A DNA stretch of 64,000 nucleotides from Cristatella mucedo (GCA_009760855.2 WPIO01000136.1:597501-661500); one strand, 5' to 3'. Shown: positions 1 through 13,626, counted from the first letter of the stretch. The notes: a model not told the origin generated them from the letters alone. Numbers and translations are program-made.

Positions 1-2920
1 CGCCTCGTAAATTTTCAGTGCAGTATATTTGTGCGTCGGACTGGACGAATTGGAACGATCAATTAGACCTGTATGCGATTGCTACTGAGGAGTACGCTAA
101 GGTGGTCTTTCAACGGCTACGGATCGAGACGACGTGGAAATATACAAGCCTTTCGTCTCTAGAGCGTCACCGGGAGATAGAGAAGACTTGATAAAAAAAA
201 GTGCTGCAGATATGTACAGCACATTTACAGCACATTGTATTTCCTCCAAGGCGCTAGTCATACGAATGATATCGACAGCGCGAGTCACGTGAGTCCTTGG
301 ACTCACTATACACTGCCCTACTTGGTCACAATTGAGACATGCAATTATTACGCTGAGGAGGGGCACGCAGGTGTGTGCGACCAGATAGTCATCCATATTC
401 TTTATGAAAACGTAAGAGAGAGAGAGAGAAAAATTGCGACTCAACGGAGACTCGAAGCTCAAACTCTCGTCCACGAGGCGAGCATTTTTCGGTCTCAAGA
501 AGTACTGGCTCACTATTTAAGTAGCGTGAGTATGTAATTTCACTGCCAGTTTCCACTTATCCCAAGCTTTTTCCGTCGGAGCCCAGTGGCTGAATGCCGT
601 CACAAGTGGCCACGAAGCGACGCTGATGCGGTCGTTTCGGTACAAAACATGTACCCAGGAAGCGCCCAGCATTCGGCGGAGAGACCTGTGAACTTAGCCG
701 AGTGAGGAACCGCTTTGCTGCTGTTTGTCGACGAGCGCTGTTCTCTACGAAGCAGATACCACAAATGCCACTGCAGCAACCGAGGAGTCTGTATTAAGTA
801 TCTTCTCCCTTTGCTTGACGCGTGCGAAAGACAAAGAAGTTGCATGCGGTATTAGTCTTTATGTGCTTGGCCGCGTCTTTAAAGTGCTCATTGACACCCC
901 GAAACCTCGCTTTAACTCAACCATTCATCGTGGCAGCTTCAATGCCGCGTTATCTCTAAACACTCTAGCCTTGCCTTGAGTGGTTGCCTCTGTTGTGGTA
1001 AAGATGTGGTCCCCCCCCGTGACAAAATGCTGGCCTGAAGCTGAGACCAGATCATATCTAGCTCGTACTTCCCGCTGTTGTAACGACTGGCTGGCCGCGT
1101 AAATAGTGCATACCAAGTTCAGCATATCAATTGTGATATTAGCATTAAATATCGCTGTCATTGTATGAAAACTATGCGGAACCACCCCCTCTTAGTACCA
1201 AAACTCAATTTACTTGTGACATGTAAAATAACTTTCTTAGATTGAGGGGGATCATCAGGCGGCATGGTTGAAGTAATGCAAGCAGGCAAGACCGTAGCCA
1301 GATTTTGGCTTGGGGTTAACCTCGACCTTGGTGGTCATCGCACAAGGTCAATGACTTGTATTTACTGCCTCATAAGAAAATCTATTAAGCCACTCTACAA
1401 AGCTTGTTATTTTAACTCTATTATGTCAACCGTTCGCTATAGCTAATAGTTAAAATCTTAAGGAATCATGGAAATAATTTGACTGCATACCAAAGGCGCG
1501 TCACCCGGGAACCAGTTTAGATGCACTAAAAACGCATTCGCACCGCGCTATTCGTACAGCACGAGATGGCGCGTTCGTAAGAAGCCCTGCTCGGTACGCC
1601 TATTTAAACCTGTCTATAAAATGACTGCCTATTTAGTATCTCTAAAAATGAGGTATGTTCACACGGGAGTACTTGATAGCCGCGGTCTGAAAATCGACAG
1701 CAATCGTGCCGAAGGTCAGAAGTCATTTACAGCCACATCTAGACACAAATGGTCGTCGCGTTCCAAAGAAATGGCTTAGATCTGCTACTTGAACAATCCT
1801 CTAGAGCAGCTACGTTCATACATATTCATATAGTTCACGTGCCTGATAGACTCCTCCTGAAGGCCAGGTGGCCACTAGGAAGGTCTGGCAGGCTTTCACG
1901 GGGAGGGGCCAAGGCCACACTAGACACTGCTCACTTAGCATGCGATGCGGTGCCTTGCTAGAGCAACCATGAGCTACCTGGTCCAGCTAACATCTATGGC
2001 TACTTGCTTCGTCTACTCCCCATTTATCGCCACTATTTTACATTCTACGTATTTGATATTTAGGTTATATTTTCTTGTTATTGCTTGACTAAAGTGTCAA
2101 CCTAAGAGACCAGCAGTAAAGTAGAGCTCTGAAGGCAAACGCCGCACGAAAGCGAGGCCTTGCCTCGAGAGCCTCGCTTTGTCGTGTTTCTAGGTCTAGT
2201 TTTTCCAAGTCCCGATGCACACCATGAAGCTGTTAGCGCAAAAGGTGGACAACCCGGCAGGCCGAGTTAGTCTCTCTTTCACAGTTTTAGTTAATTTCTT
2301 TTGAAACCAAATGAGTCTTGCTGAAAGCTAGCTCCGAGCCGGCCTGCCGAAGAAGAGCCGGTGAGATGTGCTTTTAAGCCACTCTAAAAATATAAAAAAA
2401 AATGGTATGCCACGCCTTGGAAAAGTCTCAATGACTGTAATCAAAAAGCACCGCTCGGTGTGCCTTTTTTTGGTACTGTCTAAGAGGGATTGTAAGTTCC
2501 ATTTGCATTGTCTCAGGCTGTACCCCGAAGGCTATCTGCGAGGTGGGCCTGCGAAAATCCATCTCATAACATCGCTTGCCTCCCGCTGATGAACACAGAG
2601 ATGAGCTGAAGCACCGGGCACAGGGCAGGTGCGCCGCCAAAGGCGAAGCATTATTCACTCTACAACAAAATTTCACTCGCATAATGAGAGACCTCAAAGT
2701 TCCGCTCCGAAACGACAAGGTTGATTCTATGGAGAGTTTCTGACACATCTCGGCGCGGAAGACGCGCCACTCAACGAGTCTCTTGGACGGCTTTCTAAGC
2801 CAGGAAGCAGCTCACTAAAACCCTGGTGGCCACCGGTAAACGGTTATCGGGACTGCAAGTGGCGGCTCGTTGTAGGGGCAGCCTCATCCCGCCCGCATTT
2901 CGCGAGTCTTCAAATGAGCT
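1..2920. other. No recognisable gene
   Basis: Only short open frames that overlap on both strands, none with a recognisable domain. An imperfect hairpin lies at about 2145-2186 (CACGAAAGCGAGGC against GCCTCGCTTTGTCGTG). Confidence 0.7.
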
Positions 2921-3400
2921 TTCTTTTCCTCCATTCCTTTCTCCTTCTCCTCTCTATCTCCTGTCCTCCGCCCTCAATCCTCCCCTCACTCTTCCTTCCT
3001 CCTTTCCTCCTCTTTCCTTCTATTTCCTCCTCTCTCCTCCTCTCTCTCTCTCTCTCTGTCTGTCTCCGTCTCTCTGTCTCTGTCTCTGTCTCTGTCTCTC
3101 TGTCTCTGTCTCTGTCTCTGTCTCTGTCTCTGTCTCTGTCTCTGTCTCTGTCTCTGTCTCTGTCTCTGTCTCTGTCTCTGTCTCTGTCTCTGTCTCTGTC
3201 TCTGTCTCTGTCTCTGTCTCTGTCTCTGTCTCTGTCTCTGTCTCTGTCTCTGTCTCTGTCTCTGTCTCTGTCTCTGTCTCTGTCTCTGTCTCTGTCTCTG
3301 TCTGTCTCTGTCTCTGTCTCTGTCTCTGTCTCTGTCTCTGTCTCTGTCTCTGTCTCTGTCTCTGTCTCTGTCTCTGTCTCTGTCTCTGTCTCGTCTCTGT

Positions 3401-3476
<76 letters not shown>

Positions 3477-3710
3477 TTCTCCCTGCCTCACCTTCTTTCT
3501 CTCTTTCCCTCCCTACCTCCACACATCTCTCTCCTCTCCATATCTCTTCTCCTCCTCCTCTCTCTCTCCTCTCTCTCCTCAACTTTCTCCTCCACTTTCT
3601 CTATCTTCTTTCATCATCTTTCCTCTTCTCTTTTCCTTCTCTCTCACCTTCCCTCCTTTCTTCCTACTCACTCCCTCCTCTCCTACTCCCTCCCTCCTCT
3701 ATTCCTCTCT
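2921..3710. repeat. Polypyrimidine tract with a (TGTCTC)n core and a (CT)n block
   Basis: About 790 bp is almost free of purines on the plus strand apart from a regular G every six bases. The left part is irregular C/T. At 3068-3395 lies a (TGTCTC)n array of over 50 units with rare indels. C7 and (CT)n follow at 3401-3472, then irregular C/T. The open frames through it (poly Leu/Ser, Val/Ser, Arg/Glu, Arg/Asp) are translations of the repeat, not genes. Confidence 0.97.
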
Positions 3711-4696
3711 ATGCACTTACACACAAGTCAGAATTACGGAAGCTAGAGGCATGTTTAAAGTAGAATCTGGTCTTAGAAGATATTTCTGTACTCATTTGTA
3801 CATACAAACATAAACTTGCATACATCAAGGCATATCTGCATATTCATAGTAAAATGTTTTTTGTTGTCTAGGCGAGCGTGCGTGCGTCTCCGTCTGTGGC
3901 TCGCCAAGCAATGGCGACCAGGAGGAAGGTACGCTCCAGCTGAGTTTTCTATAGCACGCTCAAAGCCTGTAAGCTCTCTACTGAGCCTGACCTCTAACTT
4001 GGGAATTCGGCAACATTAAATGTTTACAAGTTATTGCAGTTTTTTGGTTCCTAACCCTTTGAGTATTGCAAATTACTAAACCTACAAAGCAGGCGGCACC
4101 GCAGAGTAAGTAGAGCGCCTCGGACGCCGCAGGCTTCTTATTCTGAGATAGTGACTGTGGGTGCCGCTTTGCTTCGTTTTCGTATTTTATGACGACATCG
4201 CCTTTCATAATCCCTCCTTGCTTGATTAATTGACCTTCAAGCTTCAGTCTTTGACGCTGCCACAAAATAATGACAACTTGCACGATCACCTCCTCAGATA
4301 AGGATGCATTATGTCGACCATGTGCCCTACCGCAGCATTCTGTTTGGACCCCTTCGGGTTACGGCGTTGCTCTAAGCGCCATTGAGGTGCTGCACAGCGC
4401 CTAGTTATCGAGAGTGTCCTTCATACGCCGAAAAATGTTCTATTCAGCTGAAAATTGAACCATGCTACAAAGGTGTCGAGAATTGGCACTCAAAATCATC
4501 ACGCTAATGAAGTGTGCCGAAGTGATCGCAAGCAGGAGGTAGCGGAAGCTTCTCCGAGTTATTTATAGAATTTTGCGGAACGTAAAATTTCATCACCTAC
4601 AGTTTAAGGCATGCACTGTTCATGCTCCTTGCCTTTCTGGTCTGAATATCAACAGAACTTAGCGGATGAATTAGGTGATTGCATGTGAGCGTTCGT

Positions 4697-4706
4697 GCGT
4701 GCGTGC

Positions 4707-4741
<35 letters not shown>

Positions 4742-4752
4742 TGGGTGAGAGG

Positions 4753-4829
<77 letters not shown>

Positions 4830-4850
4830 TGCGCGTGCGTGTGGGTTAGC
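4697..4850. repeat. (GT)n microsatellite with GCGT flanks
   Basis: (GT)n interrupted by GAGTGGGTGAGAGG, then (GT)n and (GCGT)n. Confidence 0.97.
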
Positions 4851-5864
4851 GTGCGAGAGAGGGAGAGAAGTGAGCGAGCGTGCAAGTGGGCGGGTGAGTG
4901 TTGTCATGTTTGCCTATGAGTGCGCTTGGACGCTCGTATTGCCATGTTGTATGGGCACTAAGATGGTTTGCACTGAATGAATGGCTTGATGCAAACACCA
5001 GATCTCGTAATATGCCGTGCAAATCAAAATGCAAGTGGAGTCTCACAAGCGGCGCTAATACCAGCACTTTGCGATCAGCACTCTACGAGGACGCACGCAC
5101 GCCTAACTGGTTCACTGGTTCGCGTTTGGCAGGTGAACGATCGAGTAGCGGTCGAGAAACAGGAACATGTAGCCCCTCCCAGTAAAGCCCAAGAAACTTT
5201 TCAAACAAAGCGGCACTTAGACGAAGGAGCTCGATCTGCAGCTCAATATAACAGAAGATGGTAAATCCCTTAGGCTAATTAACTATTAATTAGCGAACTA
5301 CTAGGGCCTATCTTGGTTTAGCGCTCAGAAGGGCCACTGCCTGCTTTGAGCCGCCTGGTGCCCTATCTGTAAGTCAACCTTTCACGTGGGATGGCCCCTC
5401 TTTTCCCTCTCTAAGTACTGAAAGAGAGGCGAGCGTATGTGGAGGACAGCGTATGAGGTATCCAAGACTCTCTTTTGAAAGGAATCTCCGAACCTACGAT
5501 GCTCAGCCGCTTGAGGTTCCAGGTGAAATAGGAACGGGCAGCTGCTGTTAGGATGCCGCTCTGTCTATGAACTGAGCACTCTGGACACTAATTCGATGTT
5601 GGTATAAGCAATGAAACCTAGATGGGGTTTTAAAGGTTATGCTGTTATCTAATTTAGAGTGTGGCTACAATCTCTTGAGTAGCACGAGGGCATGCTTCCG
5701 TAGAGCAGGAGCTCTGGGAATATCACTGTCACATAAAAAGAATGATGACACTTTGTTTAATGATTGTATCACCGACCTGCACTCATTAAATGCAAAATTA
5801 GTGTTTAGGTCAAGCTCAGAACCACCCTAGCTATTTTCTAACTCTGCAGTTCTTTGATTGACTG

Positions 5865-5867
<3 letters not shown>

Positions 5868-5915
<48 letters not shown>

Positions 5916-5921
5916 CTCTCT
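5868..5921. repeat. (CT)n microsatellite
   Basis: About 22 CT units, then CG and a few more CT units. Confidence 0.97.
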
Positions 5922-6522
5922 CCTACTCGATAAATGTGTCCGTTTGTGTTTGTACACGCTTGTGCACGCACAAGTGTGTGCTTGTGTGTATATGTATGAT
6001 TGTTTGTGTGTAGGCGCGTGCGAACAAGCTTGTGTGCGTACGTGTGAGAGTGTGTGTGCGTGCGTTTGTTTATGAACGCACTTCTATTCGAGTGAGTTTG
6101 AAAGCTCGTGGGTGGTGATGTCTGCGGATGCAGTTTCTAGATTCTGTGATCGCGTCATGTAAGTGTCTTGCAGCTCAAGCACCAGTTGCTTCACTCTTTC
6201 TGTATTGAAATAAGCCATAGTCGCTATGTAAGTATTTCCCGCGAAGCTTTTAAATCATGCTTCCTGTTACAACGAGTACTCACCATTTCACCGGACTGGT
6301 AGCCTGCTGCAGCAGGTATGCGGACTTTTGGCTAGCCATGTCAGCCATTTTGGTAATGCTTTAGAAGTGTAGCAGTCAGAACGTATTAAAGTCTCCCTGA
6401 AGGCCTGCAATTGGAATAGAAAATTTTAAGGGGCCTCCAATTACCGTTTACGTCCACGTTTCAGAGACGATCCAATGTAAATGCGAAGCTGCGGACGCAG
6501 CCCATGTGGATTCACCTAGTCC

Positions 6523-6622
6523 CAGCAGCAGCAGCAGCAGCGACAGCAGCAGCAGCAGCAACAGCAGCCCCAGCAGCAGCGACAGCAGCAGCAGCGACAG
6601 CGACAGCAGCAGCAGCGAGCAG
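6523..6622. repeat. Imperfect (CAG)n repeat
   Basis: CAG units mixed with CGA CAG and CAA. It is open in several frames on both strands, so poly-Ala, poly-Gln or poly-Leu reading is not evidence of a gene. No splice-supported exon around it. Confidence 0.93.
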
Positions 6623-7204
6623 GAACGAGCGCCTTCGCTGCAGCTTCCATTGCATTTCCCCAAGATGCCGACGAATGCACAGTAGTTGAGGTACGGCGGC
6701 TTTAGTAGCAACCGATTGACGTGTAAGCAAAGAAATGCAACTAGCCTGGAGGCATCTCACGGGAACAGCAATTGACGAGCACTTTACGAGTTGTTACATG
6801 ATACTACTTCTTTCAGAAGTCGATGCATACCGATCCGAGTCAGTCCGCCTAAGGAACGCTACGGTAACGATTAGCGAGCAGCGTAGGACACGAGGTTATG
6901 ACAAGAAGCGAAAGAACGCGCAACGCTCATTCGATGCACTCGGACTCTCTTTGCGATGCCACGTGCGATGCCACTTCAGCCTAGAGGATTTGAAGTGGCA
7001 GCTAAATGCTAGAAATTACAGGGCCCAGAGGTTGGAGGAAAAGATCAAATCAAAATACTTTCCGACAGGACAAGCCCGCAAACTCCGACTAGTGCTTTGC
7101 CACTCGAGCAGCGGAAGCTACTGGGCTCTGCAATCTGCCTGAGCAATGTTAGCGCGGGACTTGTAGTAATCCAGTCTTAGCATTCACTAGCAATCTGCCC
7201 GAGC

Positions 7205-7500
7205 TACGAGGTTCTTCGTATTGCCTTTAGGTCCCTTCATGTCCAGCTTCCGGTCGCTTACTAAGCCTCCGGTCGCCTACTAAGCTAACACGCGCACAGC
7301 ACCTCCCTTCACCATCCCGCTCGCTCCACCTGCTTCTCTGACTTTGGTCGTTTAGCTGGTGGCGTAGTTAGCCAAATCGCTTAGAGACCGCGTCTTTAGT
7401 TCTTAAGCAAATGAAGTCCTGGAACTCACTACCGACTGACGTCTCGACGACCTGTCTGACTTGACAACATTTACAAAGAAGCTAGAAACTCACACGCGCC
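7205..7500 (+). mobile_element. Old L2-type LINE relic, ORF2 C-terminus
   Basis: The plus strand near 7385-7497 reads a broken version of the L2 ORF2 end (DRVFS, then WNSLPTDVSTT-like and LTTFTKKLETHT), with a diverged upstream part from about 7205. It is recognisable only by comparison with the younger copies in the window. Confidence 0.5.
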
Positions 7501-8084
7501 CCAGGGAATGCCAAGCATTCTTTCTCTTTACAAGCGTCTTTTTGCCAATGGCACGACGATTCGGCTACTCTGCGTGCTTACAATAATAGTTTTTCTACGC
7601 TTATTACATTTTTACGGCAAGGTGTGCTCCGAGCAAACAAGAGGTTCGCTCTGAGTAAGTATTATTCTTTTCCAACCACTTAGCTGAAGAACAGCACCAG
7701 GGATGCGTTCCGTCCAAATGCGTTGCGTATACAGTCAGCCCACGACATACGACGGTTCGATTTATGAAAATTTGAGAATACAAACTCTGCCACGGTACTG
7801 CAATAGGAAATAAAAATACATCCAAGAAAACTCTTAAAATCCGCCCGCGGTCAGCAGACTTGACAGCGCCACAAACAGTAGGGAGGAAAAGATGTCCAAT
7901 AGCTGCGCATTGTGGGTATTGAGGGCTTTTTCCTGCTTGCCTGACTTGCTAGAGGTAAGACGTTTACACAGTGAGTTCGTGCGTTCTTACTTTAATCAGA
8001 ACTATGTACTTCTTTATTATAAATTGTGCTTCTTTTGAGACGGCTGAAAAAGACGAAAGTAGCACCTCTCCTGCTGGTGGATAA

Positions 8085-9430
8085 AAGAAGTAGATGAGAG
8101 CAATGTCACTAGAGGAGAAAATGAGCATCATACGAAAAAGAGAGTCTGGCATGTTGCTGACCATGACCTCGTGTGAAACTGGCTTATCCGCTTCTACCAT
8201 CTCCACTATTTTTAAAGGATATACGAAAATTCCCGATGCTATGAAGTCGGCTGCCTCCAATAAATCTAGAATCGTCACAGCAAAGAGAAGTGGACCTATC
8301 GACGACATGAATACACTGCTGGTCGTGTAAATGGAAGACCGGAATTTAAAAAATGCGTGCCTCTAACGATGCTGACCATCAAAACTAAAGTGAAAAGCCT
8401 CTTCAATGACCTCAAGAGGTAGCATAATGAACCAGCCTACAATCAAGACTCTTAGTTTAGTCCATGGCTGGTTTGAGCGCTTCGGGCAACTCAATTCATT
8501 CGTCAGCATTAAAGTCGCTGGCGAAGCTGCAAATGGTCACACTGAAACTGCCGAGAAGTTTAAGGAGAAGCTGGATAAACCGATTGAGAGAGAAAATTAT
8601 TTGGTGTAATAGATTTTTAACGTGGATGAATCGAGGCTATTCCTGAAACGTACGCATGAACATACGTACACACACGAGGAAGCAAACTCTACGTCTCGTT
8701 TTCAGGCTTTTGAGAACTGACGGACGTTTTTGCTTGAAGAAGACGTGGTAGGCTTCAAGGTGAAACATTTCCTGGTTTATCATTCTGCAAAGCCTTTTGC
8801 CTTCAAGAACATCAGCAAGAACACACTGCCTGTACATTACCGCCATAACCAGAAAGCATAGATGATGCAGATAACGCTTTTCAAAGAATGGTTCCTGCAT
8901 TGTTTAATTCCAGCTGCAAAAATCTACTGCCATGATAGAAACATTCCCTTCAAAATCCTGCTGATTTTGAATAATGCTTTTGGACATCCAAATCATCTCG
9001 GGAGCTGGACCCGAAGGTGAGAGTGATCTTCATGCCATACATCACCGTTTCTCTAATTCAGCCATCGGATCAAGGTTCACTGCTGCTTATGAGGTCTACC
9101 ATCTGCAGCCCAAGTACGCTCGGGCTTTGCAGAAAATGATAGGGGCATTCATTACCTTACGTGAACTATTTTGAGACAGCTACAACATCATACATGCCAT
9201 AAAAAAAGTATTTCATGTGCATGGTGTGTTGTGACGGTGACGTTAATGAACGACGTTGGCGAGCAAAGTGAATGACTTTAAGGGTTTTGACGAAGGCTGT
9301 GAAGTAAAGGAAATAGGACAAAAGATTGTGAGACTGAGTAAGTAGCTCAAAATGGATATTGATGCACACGGCACTGTCGAACTCTTTGATGAAGTCACGG
9401 GGAGCACACTAGTGAAAAATGGATAGCATT
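8085..9430 (+). pseudogene. Tigger/CENP-B-like transposase pseudogene
   Basis: Translating all three plus frames recovers an almost full pogo/Tigger-type transposase in order. There is an N-terminal psq-type helix-turn-helix (MSLEEKMSIIRKRESG, then SASTISTIFKGYTKI), a CENP-B-type second DNA-binding domain (HGWFERFGQLNSFVSIKVAG, about 8465-8590), the first catalytic Asp in FNVDESRLFLKR (about 8618-8650), and a segment near 8955-8990 equivalent to the second catalytic motif (ILNNAFGHP, where families have LDNAPGHP). That second Asp is therefore replaced by Asn. Frame shifts and stops separate the pieces, so the copy is dead. Family assignment is from recognised motifs. Terminal inverted repeats were not located. 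Confidence 0.8.
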
Positions 9431-10179
9431 AGAACTAAAAAGAAAAGAAACACAAAACAAGTGATGACGAACCTGAGGTTATGTCATGAAATTTTGCCAT
9501 TAAAGAAATGGCTTAAGAATTCTCGTCCATTTCTTATGGAATGCAGTTGCTAGAAAGAAATTATTGCAACTCAGAAGGATATCCTAAAGTTGAAAGGCAA
9601 TTTAATTATGCTCGTGCCTGTTATCGTAAAATCTTCCAAGAAAGGAAAGAACAAAAAAACTAGTCAAAGCTCGATTTAATCGAATTAAATCGATTTAATT
9701 TCATTGAACTAGAAACGAGTGAACCGCAACTATTCACTCGCAAAGTGGCTGATTCACTTTAGCCGTCGACCAGTCAAGAGGCTTTAGAGGAAGAAGGAGT
9801 TGATTATCCTCTAGCAAGATCTCCAACTCCTCCTAACCCTTCTCCAAACTCCTCCTCAACATTCCCCCAATACTGTTCTATGTACAGTAGTACAACTACA
9901 AGCTTCCGTATGCCCAAAAATACTCCAAATTAGGATATATAGATATAATCTTGTTTCCTTTTTTCTTTTTTATTTCTCATTTTTTTACTTTTCTTATCGC
10001 TAATTTTCTCCTTTATGTCTTGATTTATTTATTATTTATTATTATTATTCGGTATACATTTGTAAAAAAAAATTCAATTCGTTTACCTCTTTATGCCTTC
10101 GTCAGAACGTATCACAGTAGAAAATATCGTATACCATTCTCGACTTATGAAAATTCAACTTTCGGTAGGTTTTCAGGTC

Positions 10180-10268
10180 GCTATATATTTCCTAAGTGTT
10201 GGCTTACTATATATTATATATATATTTATATATGTATATATATGTAAATATATATATATTTATTTATA
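10180..10268. repeat. AT-rich (TA)n-type tract
   Basis: TATATATT and TATGTATA units. AT-rich sequence begins around 9930. Confidence 0.9.
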
Positions 10269-10935
10269 GAGTCAGCCCTCGACCGTCGCACCCACTACGA
10301 CGTTTCCTGGCAGCCGGGCGCGAGGGAATAGCGTCCGCACCACCACGTCCATAGCAGCTAGCGATCGACAGAAGAGCGCCGGACAAGAGAGCGATTCGTG
10401 CTACAGTGCCGCGTGAAAGTGCTTCGCTCTGCAGCCACGCGTTCCGCAGTAGGCGCAGCGTGCACCGGGGCAGCGATGCAGAGCTTAGCACTTATTCGGA
10501 AACAAGATTGTTAAGTACTCTTACGGATGCAATCGGGATTGCTCAAGTTGTTTGCCCTACGGATTAATCCTTGACCTTGCTCACTGCTAACCATCCAAAG
10601 AGGTTGAAGATGTATGCCGATTGGACGGCCGCCTGACGACCGCGTCCGCGGAGGTCCTGTTGTTTACCACGCCTCTTCTCAATGTAATTAGCTCACCTGC
10701 TCAGCTTTATTAACAGGCATATTAAACCCTGTGCTTCCTTCGGATTCAACTGTAGCAACGATTTGTCGGCAATCAATCATAAATCGCTTGTCTGATAAGC
10801 GTTCAATAAAGAATCTCTGTTTGTTTTGCGTGACATGCACTAACTGACCACCGTCTTCGCATTACTCGCTGGTGATGCTTTCGCGGCCAAGCGTAAAAAA
10901 TGAAGCTCTTTCAAAAAGGAAAGGCGCGTTCTTTG

Positions 10936-11069
<134 letters not shown>

Positions 11070-11097
11070 CCGCCATGTCTCTGCCTCTACCACTCTT

Positions 11098-12192
11098 TAA
11101 TAATAACAATGCACTTGATAAAGCGCCCTCAGAGAACTTAATCTCTTTCTAGGCGCCTTACATTTTCTGCAAAAAGAAATGCAATTGAATGGTAAGTAAA
11201 ATCATGCTTGAAAAACAAACAAAATGAATAATATGGTTAGGGGTGACATGCACAGGGTCAGCATGCAAATGTGGTTAGTGGCAGCATGCACAGTGTCAGC
11301 ACGCATAAGCACATCAAGGACGAATCACAGGGGCCCACTAAATGCTGTTTTAAATAGGTTTGTTTTTTAAGTTCCTTTTAAATGTGGTCAGGTCAGGGGA
11401 TGTTCTGACGCAGGTCGGGAGGGAGTTCCAGGCTTTGGGAGCATGCGAACTAAATGCACGGTCTCCAAAGCATCTAAGGTGTGTACAAGGTATTTGTAGA
11501 CTGTCGGATTCCGAAAAGCGGGTGGTACTATGCTTGGCCTGACGGGGTGGTATATCTGAGAGATAGGCTGGAGCCAAAGAATGAAAGGACCTAAAAGTGA
11601 GCGACAAAACCTTGAAGTCAATCCGTTACTTGACTGGTAGCCAGTGCAGGTCGTCGAGAAGTAGAGTAATGTGGCAACTGCGACGCTCACGACAGACAAG
11701 CCTAGCTGCCGAGTTTTGCACCAGCTGCAATCGCCTGATCGCACATGCTGGTAATCCAGTAAGAAGTGATTTGCAGAAGTCGAGACGAGATGTCACGAAT
11801 GCATGGACCAACTTGGACGTGGTATCCTTATCTAAACAAGCCCAAATTTTAGCAGTGTTATGAAGCTGAAAGTAGGCAGATTTGACTGTGGAGCTAATAT
11901 GGTTGTCTAACGAGAGGTCGCTTTGGAATATGACACCTAGATTTCGAGCTGATTCAACAGGAGATATGCTGGCAGAGCCAATTTTGAGCGTCAGCCTTTC
12001 CAATTTCTGAATCCCACTGGGTTTGCCCATAAATAGTAAGTTAGTTTTTCTATCATCGTTTAGTTTTAGAAAATTTGCTGCCATCCATGAGCGGATGTCA
12101 TCAATACATGCAGCAAGTGAGTTGAGAGAATTTGAGGTGCTCGAAGGCTGAGAGGGATCAAAGCAAAGGTACAACTCTTTCGTTCCATCTCT
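11098..12192 (-). mobile_element. L2-A LINE, 5'-truncated, with reverse-transcriptase C-terminus and intact 3' tail
   Basis: The minus strand encodes ELYLCFDPSQPS, ANFLKLNDDRKTNLLFMG, a helical segment with HAFVTSRLDFCKSLLTGLP, then LAPAYLSDI, FGDRAFSSHAPKAWNSLP and FKRNLK. This is the standard end of L2-clade ORF2. After it come about 250 bp of 3' UTR and the terminal block (GAGTTCTCTGAGGGCGC-like, with GCGCCTAGAAAGAGAT), ending in a TTATTA-type microsatellite. One frame break separates the two large open pieces near 11610. The copy is very similar to the one at 47459-48131, so the family moved recently. Confidence 0.88.
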
Positions 12193-13626
12193 CGCCGTCT
12201 CACTCACTCTTCATCTCTCCGTCACTTTATCGTTCCCCCCCCCCTCTGCCTCTCCCCTCTCTTCCACTGTTCAACTGTCTCTCTCCTTACGAAACGGCGC
12301 GGCGAGCGGAAGCCACGGAGCTCAGAAGCCATCCAGCAACGCCGCCGTCCGAACGCGTGTCAGCTGTCACTGTGACAGCTGTCTCTGTGACAGCTCAGCC
12401 CTAAATGTAGGGCAACCTTCTGGATATCCCGAGCACCGGCGCTCCATCTTGTAGCGCAGCTGACAGCCCACTGACAGACCGATGCAGTTCGCAGCGTTTA
12501 AGCAAATGCTTTATGGCGGCGCCAAACGACGAGAAGAGGCCGGGAGGTCGACTAGGAAACACCGAGCGTCGTCGTCGGCTGAAGCGACTGCCTGAAGCCA
12601 CGCGAGCAGCAGCCAGAGCGAAGCCACGCGAGCCGCCGCCGCCGCTGCCGCCGCGGCTCGCGTGGCGACGTACGAGCAATGGCCGTCGCCACTGAGACTA
12701 GAGCGCGATCTTTTTCAGTTAGCAGTCGGGGTGCCCAATGGATTATCGGCGTTCCTTGCACACGTAAAACCAATTCATACCTAGGCTGACGTTTTCGCGG
12801 ATTCCCCAGCTGCTGAGCCTCCGCTGCGGCGGCCATCGCCGTATGCATCCGAGGCGATGAGGTAGTCGAAGATACGTTGTGAATGGCCGATTGCCAAGAA
12901 TCGGTAGGGGAAATCGCAGCTTTCCAAAGCGGTCGCGTGCTTTTTCCGGGCCGATGCGGACGCGAGCGGCAAGGAAGCGGTCGACTCTTGTGAGAAATTG
13001 CCAAAGTCTAGCTTTGAGCGTACGCGAGAGCATCGGCGCTCATCGGGTCGTGCATCCGTAGGCGACCGGTACCCTGGGGTCGGCCGCCGCTCGCCTGCGA
13101 GTTAAGCTCGTTAGCGTGCCAGCGGCAAAGGTCCTTTTGTTTCGAATTGCCTGACGCTCGCTCGCTCGCTAAGTGCCTCCGTAATCGCTGGCTCTCGTGC
13201 GGCGAACGCAGAAGATTTGGACGCTCGCACCGCCCCTGGGGCTCGCGGCGGAACGGCGGAATGCCCGCCCAATCCGCTGCTGCGTTCGTGCCCCGAAGCA
13301 ATCGTCGCTCCCGCACTGCACGCGAGCACTTGGCTCGACGACTGACCGCCTCCCGGCAATGTGCGGCGCTGCTGCTCGGCGCCGTAGCGCGCCGCCGCCG
13401 CTCGGCGTTTCCGCTGTCCGGACTCCGGAGGCGGTTAGGGTGATAGCCCCGAGGACGACGAGAAAGGATAAAAGCCGCAGCCAGGGGCAGCGGCGAAGTG
13501 GTGAGACCGGAAGTGGAAGAGGAGTGCGGTGCGAATCTCACTCGAACGCTTCGCGCGCGCGCGCAGCTCTGTCGCGCAGCTCTTGCGCCCCGGCTCAGGC
13601 GCCTCAGGCTCTTCTAGCGCATCTTC

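Noticed and set aside
3068-3395. CRISPR array or satellite with spacers
   Set aside because: Simple hexamer repeat without unique spacers, in a eukaryotic context.
2826-3813. Long open frames (up to 306 codons) of Leu/Ser/Val or Arg/Asp/Glu repeats on both strands
   Set aside because: They are translations of the (TGTCTC)n and (CT)n repeat. All frames stay open because the repeat contains no stop.
3911-3928. ATG GCG ACC AGG AGG AAG before a GTACGC donor as the XPO6 first exon
   Set aside because: The phase would fit, but the donor is weaker, it is not in CpG-rich DNA and it lies 32 kb upstream. The 16717 candidate is better placed.
4649-4980. Poly(Thr-His) and poly(Val-Cys) frames, also at 37232-37739 and 48236-48587
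   Set aside because: Translations of GT/CA microsatellites.
6448-6760. Poly-Ala and poly-Leu frames as a CAG-repeat protein
   Set aside because: Open in several frames on both strands, no conserved flanks, no supported splice sites.
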